A DNA stretch of 64,000 bases from Phytophthora quininea (Eukaryota > Oomycota > Peronosporomycetes > Peronosporales > Peronosporaceae): NCBI GenBank assembly GCA_011947345.1, contig JAAVTG010000272.1, forward strand, positions 54,712 to 118,711, written 5' to 3'. Made by a program: the position numbers and the translations under genes. The stretch's first letter is position 1; each line of letters opens with the position of its first letter. Positions 44,018 to 54,899 of this stretch are shown piece after piece. Under the pieces are notes generated by a model, which saw only the letters and a list, made by a program, of their open reading frames with translations, ran no database searches and was not told the DNA's origin.

Positions 44018-47000
44018 ATGGCGCGACCCAAGCGCAAGCGGACGCGCGAGGACATAGAGAAAGAGTTGCGGGAGAACGAACGTGTTAACGCGACTCCATG
44101 CGGACCTGAGGATCGTGCAGACAAGCGGAAGCGCCAACGAAGACGAAGTAGCAGGCGATGTAATCTCAACAAGGCTCTGGAAGCGTTAACGTTGAACGCG
44201 GACCACATCACAACTCGGGAGGTCCAAGCACCAGCTGTCGACATAAATGGCGATCAAGAAGGTAAGCAGGAGGAAGATGATCCAGCAGAACATCAACGGC
44301 GTTACGCCGAGTCTGTGGGAGAAATTGTCCCCGTGACTGTGGCAACTCCTGCACCAAGTGCGGTAATACCTGAACCAGACGAAGCGGAGAGGATCCGTGC
44401 GAAGAAAGCCGAGAACGCGCGGAAACGGAGAGCCAACATGACCGCATCTCAGAAAGAACGTACTCGGGCGCGGAATCGAGAGCTGCAGCGGATTCGACGA
44501 GCCAGGAAGAAAGAAGACCAAGTTCAGATCAGACGAGAACATGACAGATTGTATCAAGAGGCTCGGCGTGAAAATCTGACAGAAGTGGCTCGAGCGGAAG
44601 TGAGAGAGCGCGATCGTATCTATCAAGAAGGCCGTCGTGGGGATCTATCTCATAACGACAGGGAACAAGAGCGGGAAAGAGATCGCGTCTATCGGGAGGC
44701 TCGGCGCTATGACGAGACGGAAGAGGAACGTACAAGTCGCCAGGAGGAAGCGCGAGCAAGCCAAGAAGCTCGACGATCGCTCCTGACAGAAGCCGAGCGT
44801 GAGGCGGAACGTGAACGTAATCGCATCGATCATGAAGTTCGGCGTATACTCCAAGGAAACCACGAACGGGAGGCAGCTCTGGAACGTGATACATTGCGGC
44901 GTCGACAGAGGCATGACGCCCAAACGGAGGCACAGCGTGCGGAGCGACGCGAGGCCGAAAACGCGAACAGGCGGGTTAGAAACCGTTGCCCTCGACGCGG
45001 TCACGCACTGTGTAACCACGAGAGCTTCTGCAAGTCCAAGGTGTCTGGGAAAAATGTTGAAGACGGTCGGCACAAGCTTCCAGATCAGATACAGTGCGCT
45101 TGGTGTGGGGCCTGGAAATGGCCGGGTGAATCTGCTTTCTCATGTTGTCTGAAGGAAAGGTACAGCTACCGGGATTGAAAGCAGCTCCCAATTACCTCCA
45201 CGGCTTTTACCGAGAGCAGGAGTTCAGAGAACACATCCGTGCGTACAATCAGGTGTTTGCTTTCACTTCCATCGGGGCGTCTAGAAGTGATAGCTCCGCC
45301 ATTTAACGCGTGAGAGAAGATACATCGGTGCAGGGGCAGCGCGGTGTTTACACGTACAGGATCCAAGGTGCCATGGGTCACTATCTCGGTTCTCTACTCC
45401 CGTCGATCGACTACTTTGACACAAGCCAACCAGCACCTGCGAAGTTCGCACAAATTTACATCGTAGATCCGGATATGCATAAACGGGCAGCGCGTCGCGA
45501 AGGCATTTTTGCTCACTTGGACCGGGAAAAACTGGGAACCCTTGAGCACATGATGGCAACAGTTAATCCTTTCGGGCAGCAGTTCTTGAATTTTGGAGAA
45601 CTCCTTCGGAAAGAGGTAGCGGACGGGAAAGAGATCGTGGATCTCCAGTTTAACCTGTACGCGGATCGCAGGCGACCTGGCACAACAAATTTACCAACCG
45701 TGTCTGAGGTTGGGGCGACACTGGTGGAGGACGGAAACCTCGACAAACACAGAGACCTTATCATCTACACGAAGCAGCGGCGTCTCCTCCGTTTGTTCGA
45801 GACGAACCCGATGTACGACCCACTCCAGTACCCGTTGCTTTTTCCAAGCGGAGAGTTAGGATGGTCTTTTACCGATACCTATGCAAACGGCCAGACACGT
45901 CGGGAGGAGCCCAAGATGTCTCTTCGAGAGTTCACGGCTTTTCGTTTGTTCCCTAAGCCGGGTGATGGATCAGTGCTACATCTCGGTGGTCGGCTTTTTC
46001 AGCAATGGTGTGTGGATCAACGAGCTAAAGTGGAGCAGGATAGTTTAAGGTGGGTTGCGAATAACCAGAAAGAGATCCGCGCGGACCTGTACAGAGGTGT
46101 GGAAGACGCCTACATCAACGAGAGTGAGGTTGAGATGCGTGATGAGGAGAGCCACGCGGGTTCTGGGGGCCGTCAGCAAAAACATTTCCTGAACCAGTAC
46201 GGCTTGCGGCGGATTCTACCAGCGACCTATACTGGTAGCCCCCGATACATGTACAAATGCTACAAGGACTCTATGACAATTGTGGCCGAGTATGGAAAGC
46301 CAGATATTTTCATGACGATGACTTGCAACCCAGAGTGGAGTGAAATTACAAGTGAGCTGTCGGAAGGACAGACCGCACAGGACCGTCCCGATATCGTTGC
46401 GCGTGTCTGGAACCAGAAATTGCGGGAATTACTTGCAGATTTGGACGCCGGTGTGTTGGGCCGTGTTCGTGCTCGGATTTACGTTGTGGAGTTTCAGAAG
46501 CGAGGTCTGCCGCATGCACACATATTGATTATTCTGGATGATCAGGATAAGCCGCGAAGCCGAGAAGTGATTGATGCGATGGTGTCCGCCGAAATACCCG
46601 ACGAGGCGACCAACCCTGATCTTTACAAGACCGTGATGACTATGATGCACGGCCCGTGTGGCGCCGCGAATCCCAATTGTGCTTGCATGAAAGACGGGAA
46701 GTGCTCCAAAGGTTTTCCGAAAAAGTTGAATACGGCGACTCAGGCGGATGTGAATGGATACCCAGAGTATAAACGCCGCGAGCGAAGTGCGGGAGTTCTA
46801 AAGTTCGAAGGGCGGAAGTATGATAATGCCACCGCAAACAAGTGGGTGGTCCCCTATAACCCGTACTTCTCTCAGAAGTACGATTGCCACATCAACGTAG
46901 AGGTTTGTACTGGAATCACCGCGGTCAAGTATATTTACAAGTACGTGTACAAGGGATCAGATAGGACCGTCATGACAATCGTCGTCGTCGATTCGGGCAA

Positions 47001-49477
47001 TGGTCGTCCGTCTGAGCAACGCCTGAGCGAGGAGCCAAACGAAATCCTGCGATATTTAGATGCTCGGTATATTTCCCCTGTGGAGGCGTGCATCCGGCTT
47101 CTGAATTACGCGGTTCAAGGGAAAACTCACTCTGTCGTGCAACTTGCCGTGCATTTGGAGAGAGAGCATATGATTCATTTCGACGTAAGGGAAGATCCCA
47201 CCGCGATTCTGGAAAGAAGCGCGCACACGCACCTCACGAGGTTTTTGAATTATGTCAGAGTGACGCCCCAGAGAACCAGATCGCGAAGACGATGCTGTAC
47301 AAAGACATCCCCAAGGAGTTCGTTTGGAACGAGAAGCAGTGGGTTCGGCGTAAGCAGTATAGAGCGGCACTCGGAAGATTGGTTCATGTGTCCCCCGGGA
47401 TGGCGAGAAGTTTTTCCTCCGAATACTGCTCTGCAATCGAAGAGGACCTACATCGTTCGAGGATATACGGACAGTTAACGGCGTCGTATGTCCCACGTTT
47501 AGGGATGCAGCGTTACAATTGGGATATCTTGACAACGATCAAGAGTGGGCTGCATGCATGACAGAGGCTGCAAGTTTTCAGATGCCATACCAACTTCGAC
47601 AGCTCTTCAGTACACTGTTAGTGTACTCGATGCCAAGAGATGTCCGTGGGTTGTGGGACCAATTCTATGAGGAATTGAATCGGGACATAGCGCATAAGCA
47701 CCGGAACCTCCCCGAGTCTACACGGGAGACTGTGGTGTCGTTTGAGACGCTAAAAAGCGTGAACGATTTGCTAACGGTGAGTGGGTATGCTGTGACCGAT
47801 TTTGAGATTTTGACCTTCCGCAGTTGAGTGATTTCCCGAGTTTGGTTCGAGAGTCTCTTCTCGACAACAATCTCATACGCCGCGAGAAAAGCTACAGCGC
47901 AAGGACATTGGAGGCTATTGTTCGCGACGAGGCCAAACTCAACGAAGGGCAGAAAGCCGTATTTGACCAGATCATACAAGCCGTCGAAGCCGAGTCAGGA
48001 CATGAGGTATCGACGGCCAGCGCTTCGCGTAACGACGGGGGCAGGTCATCCACGCGGGAAATTTCACAAAAGCTTTTCTTTGTTGATGGGCCTGGTGGAA
48101 CGGGAAAGTCTACGCTACTTCGACACATTTTGGCCAGGGTGCGTCTGGATGGGAAGATTGCACTTGCTGTTGCATCCAGTGGAATTGCATCTCTGCTTCT
48201 CATGGGCGGGCGTACGGCGCATTCTACTTTCAAAATTCCGCTGAAACTGGACAAGGATTCTACGTGTTCGATTTTCAAACAATCGCACCTGCGCAAGCTT
48301 ATCCAGCAGATCAGTTTGGTCATTTGGGATGAAGCTCCGATGACGCATCGCCACGCGTTTGAGGCTGTCGACCGAACGGTACGGGACATTGTGGATAACC
48401 CCAGGGAGCCTTTCGGCGGAAAGGTTTTGTGCTCTCAGGAGATTTCCGCCAGATCCTTCCTGTCGTGAAGAGAGGCACGCCTGCAGAAACGATCAACGCG
48501 TGTATAAAGGAATCGCCTCTGTGGAGACACTTTTGCAGGTTCGGTTAACACAGAATATGCGCATTGGGAGCGAGGGGACAGGAGAAAGCGACGAGGATAT
48601 CCTGTCTTTCTCTGATTTTTGCTTGCCGTTGGGGAGGGTCGGCACGAAAAACGTGCGGATCTTGGCAATGACTACATCAAGATTCCTGCTGATATGCTGA
48701 TCCCAAATCCTCCTGTAGAAGACGACGAGGACGAGGAAATAGCTCCAGGGGCAATACCAAGGGGTATGACTCGCATCATTGACGCAATGTATGCCGACGT
48801 TGCCAATCCGGAGGTTGCGACGGATGGATATTTTGCCAGTCGTACGATTTTGCCGACTACGAACGAGACGGTACGGAGAATCAACGAGGCAGTCGCAGCT
48901 CGACTTCCGGAGACAGCGCGGGAGTATTTGTCGGTAGACTCGGTGGAGGATGATGACGGAACGTTGTTCGAGCAGGAGTTCCTCCACTAGGTGAACATGA
49001 ACGGGATTCCACCTCACAGACTACTGCTCAAGAAGGGCATCCCCATCATGATGATGAGAAATCTGAACCCGGATCTTGGACTGTGCAATGGAACGCGTCT
49101 GCGAATCGTCGGCTTGAAGGACCACGTCATTCGAGCAACAATTATGACTGGAGAACGAACAGGCCAAGAAGTACTCATCCCGAGAATTATGTTCGTGAGC
49201 GACGACGACAACTCCGATTTCCCCTTCCGGCTACGACGAAAGCAGTTCCCGTGCAACCAGCATTCGCCATGGTGATTAACACGGCCCAAGGTCAGACGGT
49301 GTTAAACTTGGGGCTGTACTTGGCTCCCCGTGCTGTTCGCATGGCCAATTGTATGGGGCGTTGTCTCGCGTGACCTCCCGAAGCAAGTTCAAGGCATTGA
49401 TTGAGTATCCAGAGTTCGTAGAGCCGGACGGAGGAGTGCACATGAGAAGCATCGTGTACACGCAGATTTTTGATTAG
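44018..49477 (+). pseudogene. Helitron Rep/Pif1 helicase (RepHel), complete domains, frame-broken
   Basis: ATG 44018 begins MARPKRKRTREDIEKEL. An Arg/Glu-rich coiled-coil region follows, then the Helitron N-terminal zinc segment CAWCGAWKWPGESAFSCC (about 45095-45150). Rep nuclease: PDIFMTMTCNPEW, GLPHAHILIIL with the HUH pair (46513-46521) and KYIYKYVYKGSDR with the tyrosines (about 46920-46960). Helicase: GPGGTGKSTLL (about 48090), LVIWDEAPM (about 48320), LTQNMR (about 48550), NLNPDLGLCNGTRL, then INTAQGQT with Thr for Lys, and HGQLYGALSRV in another frame. It ends TAG at 49475. Frame breaks include the junction near 45165 (AA run), a TAA near 45303, and sites near 47280, 47820 and 48425. 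Many are homopolymer-type, so activity cannot be judged from this text. Confidence 0.5.
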
Positions 49478-49705
49478 GAGTTGAGGTGCATTTCTAGGCT
49501 AGATGTAGTAGCTTGCCACTACGAACTAGAACCTAGCTTTATTTTGGACAAATGGCACTTGGCAATTTTCGTGTTTTTATAAAACATTTTATACACCTGT
49601 GTACGTTTTAGATTAAACTACTTACTGATTCGTGTAAAAGCTAAATCATCCCGCCGGAGCGAAGCGGAGGCGGCGGTCCACACAGCTGCATCGAACCATA
49701 GCCCA

Positions 49706-49722
49706 CCGCCGCGTAGCGGCGG
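49706..49722 (+). repeat. 3' terminal hairpin of Helitron 3
   Basis: CCGCCGC and GCGGCGG separated by GTA, followed by CGCTCGG and terminal CTAG. Confidence 0.5.
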
Positions 49723-49733
49723 CGCTCGGCTAG

Positions 49734-50274
49734 TTACATTCAAGATCGCACTAGCAAGTTGCATTATTTGAATGCTTCCTTCTGGAAAGTGGTGGTCGAT
49801 TCAGGCTATGTGTTGAAAATGGTTGAACCTTTCGTGAGTTTCAAGGCCCAAGTGGAGCTGTACAACTATGCCAAAACAGTGCACAGCGGGCTTTTGGGTA
49901 TAGCATACGAACAATGTTGGCATGTTGCTGTTCGCCAATCTCTCGAAGCGCAGAGTACTTTGCCTGTGACGTTGCGTGTGGTGAAGCAGTCCATGAAAGT
50001 GAGGGATAGAATTGAATTACGAGTTGAAAGTGGACAGAATATGGAGGAACGTAAAAATCACCTGCGTAGCGTTTCGAGAGGACGTATTGGTATCCTCATT
50101 GGACTCAACTTCACCTCATCGATGCGGTCGTGACTTGCAACGTTGTCAGGGTTGATTTCATCACGGGGAGAATTTTTGAAACGGGCCGTGGCTTTAATTC
50201 AAGCAACTATTGAAGAGCACAAGACGTTTAACCTGGATCATTGGAAGACGCTGAATGACGAGTTGGACCGATAA
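49734..50274 (+). pseudogene. CRN-type effector gene, copy D, 3' part
   Basis: Directly after the Helitron CTAG, the frame LHYLNASFWKVVVDSGYVL continues the CRN reading frame left at 37794, then VELYNYAKTVHSGLLGIAYEQ and an arginine-rich stretch. A frame change near 50080 leads to FNLDHWKTLNDELDR and TAA at 50272. The nuclease module of copies B and C is not recognisable here, so the C-terminal domain may belong to another CRN subtype. Confidence 0.5.
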
Positions 50275-50472
50275 CAAGCCTTCGAACGAGGTGGTAAGAG
50301 GATGAAGATATTTTATTGCTGCGAGTTTGATGAGGTAATAAATTCGGGATTGAAATATTTTCATTGGTCGAAAAGATAATTTACTGCGATACCATTGGTC
50401 AAAACGATATTTTCCGGTAACTTTCGCCTCGAGATAGATACATTTGCGTTTGGTGGTTGATACAGTAGCAAC

Positions 50473-50918
50473 ATGGCGGACGGGCAGAGCGAGGTGAACC
50501 TGGTGGATCTGTCGTTGGAGCAGCTGAGCTCGCTCAAGGGCCAATTGGAGAAGGAGCTGCAGCAGCTCACGACCAGCTTCGGTGGCCTGCGTGAGGCCCA
50601 GTCGCGCTTCTCCGAGTCAAGGAGGCGCTCAAGAGTCTGGCGGCCGCCGACCAGGACAAGGAGGTGCTGGTGCCGCTCACAGCGTCCATGTTCGTGCCAG
50701 GCAAGCTGTCCAGCAAGCAGGAGGTGCTGGTGGATGTGGGGACGGGCTACTTCGTGCAGCAGTCGACGGATAAGGCGCAGCAGTTCATGGACCGGAAAGT
50801 GGAGTTTCTGCAGAGCAACACGGACCAGCTCAAGACGGTGATCGAGGGCAAGCGCAACATGCTGGAGGCGGTGCTTATGATCATGCAGCAGAAGATGCAG
50901 GAGGCCCAACGCGGCTAG
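50473..50918 (+). CDS. PFDN5: Prefoldin subunit 5
   Basis: MADGQSEVNLVDLSLEQLSSL starts an N-terminal coiled coil. The next frame gives the beta-hairpin core LVPLTASMFVPGKL, VLVDVGTGYFVQQ and the second coiled coil MDRKVEFLQSNTDQLK to MIMQQKMQEAQRG. This is the alpha-class prefoldin fold; subunit 5 helps deliver nascent actin and tubulin to the CCT chaperonin in the cytosol. A short AA run at 50619-50620 lacks one base; with it the protein is 148 residues, close to the usual 150. Small single-exon gene with a clear ATG context (AACATGG). Confidence 0.5.
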
Positions 50919-51103
50919 AAGAAGCTGCAGCAATACAATTAACAGAAGGACAATATAACTGTGACGTGTGTCATTCTGTTGCAACAGTTACAACTCAATG
51001 CTGCTGTAGCTCAAGATGGCAATCTCTCTCTTGTCTTGGGAGCTCTGCAATGTTTTGTGTCTTTGGGGTCTTGTAGTTCTTGGAAGCTGAAGCTCTTGGT
51101 CGG

Positions 51104-51436
51104 TCAATAAATATGCACGAGTCCGTAGGAGAGCGTCCAGAAGAGGATGAAGCTGAGCGCCTGCGACATCACGCCGGCGAAGATGAAGCTCAGGGCGTTG
51201 GTGTTGAAGTAGACCTTGACGTCCATGCGCAGCTTGAAGATCCAGAGCGCCAGCGCCGTGACCACGTAGGCGGCGGCCAGGAACGCGAAGCCCTGCAGCC
51301 CCGTCATGCCCGTGATGCCGGCGATGCAGCCGGCGATGACGCACATGGACGTGTGCACGTACTCGACGGCCTTCTCGTTGTGCTTCATGTTCTCCATCGA
51401 GAAGAACTCAACGCGCTTGTCCTGCAGCGCCTCCAT
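51104..51436 (-). CDS. EMC6: ER membrane protein complex subunit 6
   Basis: A 110-residue protein: HNEKAVEYVHTSMCVIAG, three hydrophobic helices (MCVIAGCIAGITGMTGL, FAFLAAAYVVTALALWIF, FIFAGVMSQALSFILFW) and the family's C-terminal FWTLSYGLVHIY. EMC6 is a core subunit of the ER insertase for tail-anchored and multipass proteins. ATG 51436 (MEALQDKRVEFF) gives the expected length; an in-frame ATG at 51520 would add 28 residues of unlike composition. No frame break. Confidence 0.5.
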   Translation of the reverse strand: MEALQDKRVEFFSMENMKHNEKAVEYVHTSMCVIAGCIAGITGMTGLQGFAFLAAAYVVTALALWIFKLRMDVKVYFNTNALSFIFAGVMSQALSFILFWTLSYGLVHIY

Positions 51437-51821
51437 CTTGGTCTTGTCGCCTGGGGATCCAAAGTATCTTGTGAAATGTATGCAATAAAGGGGCGTCTGT
51501 GATTGGTTGATATTACGCAAATGGATGTGTCATACATCAAATTGGTTGCCCGCGAACTTGTGTCAGTTTGAATTCAAACATCCGAAGTTTGAATACCTTG
51601 ACGATTGTGCATCAAAAGCTTGCAGTGTGCAACATTCCCGCTCGAGCTCACGTGGCTGTCTCCGCCGTCTGCTCTCTGCTGCTTCACTCGCTTCTTCGTG
51701 GACTTACATAACTTTCATATTTCATATCCAGTACGTTATTACCATGACAACGCCTACCCGATTCACTTACTGACGTCCTGCGCCAATTGCTATAGTTTTC
51801 CCCACGAAGACGTCGACACTA

Positions 51822-52324
51822 TGACGCAGAGATCAAAAGTGGCGCCTCGACGGCCGTGGAACTCCATGACGGGGCTGCTGCTGCACAGTCGCTTACTACA
51901 CAACACGATGACGCTGATGGAGCACCAGGAGAGCTGCGAGCGACTGAGAGTGCGTAGCCCACGACGACGGGGTGTCGAGACCTCAGCGCCCACAGCCGCA
52001 CCAGTCGCTAAGCCGTTGGCCAAGCCATTGGTGTTCCGGAAGACCAAGAGAGAACTGGAGCGAGAGCAGCAACAACGAAAGGAGATCGAGCGGATGGAGA
52101 ACAAGAAGCGACGCGTTCAAGAGATGACGCACAAGCGCAGTCGTCCCAAGTGTGCACGTGTGTTGCAGTGGTCATGTCGACGAGCCTCGTTGTATTTGCG
52201 TGCACGAAGGAGCTTGCGGTTGGTGGGCCGCGCGCTCAATCTCGACGACGACTGCTGTTTTGAAGGACGGACGAAAGATGCAATTGAGATCAACAGCAAA
52301 GTCGTCTGGTACACTATGAGCTGA
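51822..52324 (+). CDS. Hypothetical basic protein with coiled coil
   Basis: From ATG 51822 (MTQRSKVAPRRPWNSMTG) the frame runs 167 codons. A charged helix, RKTKRELEREQQQRKEIER, and a Lys/Arg-rich segment suggest a nuclear or RNA-associated protein, but no domain is recognised. The frame is also open upstream to 51605, without a convincing start. The Cys/Arg-rich end (after about 52140) reads less naturally than the rest, so a frame break or terminal exon may be missing. Confidence 0.5.
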
Positions 52325-52523
52325 TGAAGTCGTCATTTTTTTGCTTTTTGACTGAGGAACAACTTCCTTGCGCAGCAGCCTACAGGAAAAAATATAGAGA
52401 AACAATTGGCTCAATACTCATAGCATCCAGCGTTATAGTGCGTCCTTCAGAATCCCAATATTCGCTGCGCACTTAGCCTTTTGTGTTAAGTTCGCTTTCA
52501 ATCAGAAGAACATCGCTACTGGG

Positions 52524-52760
52524 ATGGGTGTGGAAGAGCTGGCGGTGACCGCCGCGTACGTGTCCGGGGCGGTCTGCATCGTGCTGTTCACGCTGGCTGT
52601 GGGATGGATCGTCGTGTGGAAGTGCGTGCTGGCCAAGATGCCCTTCGTGCAGGAGTTATTCGACCTCAAGCCCAAGAAACCTTCAGGGCACGATGAAAAG
52701 TCCATTTCGTTCCAGGATCGGTACCAGGCCTACAAGCGGGTGCGTCTACCGCTCAATTAA
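52524..52760 (+). CDS. Small single-pass membrane protein, SMIM13-like
   Basis: 78 residues. A luminal or outer start (MGVEELAVTAAYVSG) is followed by one membrane helix (AVCIVLFTLAVGWIVVW), then KCVLAKMPFVQELFDLKPKK. The GW.VVW...LAK..F..EL pattern around the helix end resembles small integral membrane protein 13, whose function is unknown. The frame is intact, with a good ATG context (CTGGGATGG). Confidence 0.5.
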   Translation: MGVEELAVTAAYVSGAVCIVLFTLAVGWIVVWKCVLAKMPFVQELFDLKPKKPSGHDEKSISFQDRYQAYKRVRLPLN

Positions 52761-52922
52761 ACTAATATCTATCGCTCCAATTGATTTTGCAATGTTTGTG
52801 CCTCTTGTCATTGCAGAAACGACATGCAACGAGGATTTCTTGACCAGGAGAAACGTCACCAACAAAATGACGAGAGAGGGCATCGAACGCTCCGAAATAA
52901 ACTATGGAATCGTCTTGATTGC

Positions 52923-53517
52923 CTACCGGACCAGCCACTTACCGCCGCTCTCTTCGCTGTCGTCGTTCTGCTGCAGCTGACGCACCAGCTCCAGATACTC
53001 GTTGGTGTCCTTGCTGGAAGGTTGGTTCTGGCTACCAGCACTGCTCTGCACCTCTGCAGCCTTCTGCTTCTGTGCTGCCAGAGCCATCCTCTCCTCTAGA
53101 GACAGCTGCGTGGAGGAGGAATGGGAGATAACCTCCGCCTTGGACTTGGCCAGGGCTTCCTCACGTTTCCGACGAAGTTCCTCGTCCCCTTCGGACTGTT
53201 GATTAGCAGCGCCGTATTTGCGTTCTGCTGACTCTGGGTCCCATTCTCGCAGTGCAATTAGTGTGGGCTTCTTCACTTGAGCTTGTAGCTCTGGTGGCAG
53301 CTCCCAGTAGCTCCGTCCCATCGCCATATTGAAATAGTACGTCCGCTGTCCATGTATCACAAAGTTTGGCAGTGAATATCGTTTAGAATATGAGTGCTTT
53401 GGCAGAATAAATGGCATGACGAGGAAGCCCGCTGTCTGTAGAGAAAGAATGCGCGCTTACCCCGCTGATTGGGTCCACGTGCTCCGTCCAGAAGCCTGTC
53501 TTCTTCGGTGTCTCCAT
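52923..53517 (-). CDS. WW-domain protein
   Basis: Exon 1 (53517-53461) encodes METPKKTGFWTEHVDPISG. A 115-bp intron (GTAAGC...ACAG) follows, and exon 2 (53345-52923) continues RTYYFNMAMGRSYWELPPEL. Together these make one WW domain with both tryptophans and the Pro, so it should bind proline-rich ligands. The rest (about 125 residues) is a charged coiled-coil-like tail with LRRKREEALAKSK and EYLELVRQLQQNDD, ending KWLVR. A GTAAGT near 52945 could be a further donor, so the last residues are uncertain. 159 residues as read. It resembles splicing-factor-associated WW proteins in layout only. Confidence 0.5.
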
Positions 53518-53597
53518 GTTGCTACACTTCAGCGACGAAAGGCAAAGTGACGGTATACAAAACCACAGTCGTTTGCATTAAGTTCGCACTTAGGAGT

Positions 53598-54769
53598 CTA
53601 GCGTGGTGGTGACGGTGGAGGCCCGCCAAAGTAGTTCCAGACAGCAACTTGTCGATCCCAAGAGCACGAAGCAACCAATCCATCCACAAAGAGACTGAAA
53701 TCAAAGCCAAACACGAACTCGCTGTGGTGTTGCGCGTTCTGCAGACGTGGATAGGGCGATTTGGTGTTCCAGATGCCAACCGACATGTCGTACGACACGG
53801 AAGCAATTACGTCAGGGTCATGGGGCGAGCACTTGATCCTCTTGATGCCGTAACTATGCCCTGGAAGCATTCGAACCTCACGAGAAGGGTTTCGTATGTC
53901 CTGTAAATAAAAATAATATAAGTTAGAATTGTTGTAGCATTTTCAAAAGGAAACCTTTGAGCAATCGTACCCAGACTTTGATGGCGCAGTCTGATGAGCC
54001 AGATACGACTTCAAACTGGTTGTACTTGTTCCAGTCTAGCGCGAGCACTTCGTTGCCATGTGCAGGGATGGTAGTCACCGAGCGAGCGCTGTTGAGGTCC
54101 CAGATCTTCACAGTTCCATCTCCCGAGCAGGACGCAACCAACGAATTGTTCTGCGTGTTCCAGACGGCATTATACACTGCGCCAGAGTGTTCCGCCAGCG
54201 TCAGCACCGAGTGAGGCACCTCTGGTTTCCAAATCTTGACTGTTCCGTCCCAGGACGCCGACGCAAAGGAATCTTTGGCCACCACATTCCAGTTGACACC
54301 CGAGACCTCCTTCTGGTGCTCGTGATAATTCTGGATCGGGAACTCATCTCTCGTCTGCAAGTGCCACAACTTGAGCGAACCGTTGGCACAGGAGCTCACC
54401 AATTGCTGGCCGTGGTTCTCACTCCACGCGCAGTCGTACACGCCCTCGGGCGTGTCAAAAGCTCGAACCTGCTCGTAAAAGAAACATTATTAGCAATAAT
54501 CACATCATTTTCAAGGAGCATCGACCTACCGGCGCTAAACCTCCTGCCGGCATCATCTCGTACACATACTGGCGGCCGTTGCCTACAATCCCAAAGTATT
54601 GGGCAGTTCCGACAGCCACCAGGTTCTCCACGAACGGACTGAACTCCACCTAGAGCGAATGGACGGCAGTGTGAGTACAGTGATTATAGTATTTATTACG
54701 GGGATGCAGAAGCACTCGCACCGCATAGCCGTGAAGTTCCGTCTGCGTCTGTCGCGGCTGCAGGAACAT
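53598..54769 (-). CDS. PEX7: Peroxisomal targeting signal 2 receptor
   Basis: Four exons (54769-54722, 54649-54530, 54468-53971, 53900-53598) join in phase to 322 residues, almost exactly the length of human PEX7 (323). WD40 repeats are plain: GVYDCAWSENHGQQLVSSC, SGVNWNVVAKDSFASASWD, VYNAVWNTQNNSLVASCSGD, VLALDWNKYNQFEVVSGSSD, IKRIKCSPHDPDVIASVSYD and FGFDFSLFVDGLVASCSWD. The N-terminal ELHGYAVEFSPFVENLVAVG is the usual PEX7 start. It carries PTS2 proteins from cytosol to peroxisome with a PEX5/PEX20-type partner. No frame break, making it a good reference gene for the local introns (57-80 bp). Confidence 0.5.
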
Positions 54770-54899
54770 GGCGCCGATGAGCTTCTGGCCGCACTTAGCA
54801 ACTTCAAGGGCTAGCTATGTAATTTTCATAAATAAAACATGCTGATCTTTGTATAGAGTATACAAATCCCAGGTACTGCCAGTCAGTTCGCAATTTCAC

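Larger units (their letters stand above)
43206..49733 (+). mobile_element. Helitron 3 (full length, 6.5 kb)
   Basis: Starts TCTTAGACAACTACTAGAG after the CTAG of Helitron 2 and ends CTAG at 49730-49733, followed by T, restoring the A|T target context. It carries the complete Rep/helicase gene (44018-49477), an intact 3' hairpin (49706-49722) and a leader of about 800 bp. Leader and tail sequences match copies 1 and 2, so this is the probable full-length relative from which the short copies derive. Confidence 0.5.

Noticed and set aside
37795..49733. LTR retrotransposon interpretation of the repeated ends
   Set aside because: The repeats abut with TC...CTAG termini and a 3' hairpin, no target duplication is made, and the coding content is Rep plus helicase rather than gag-pol.
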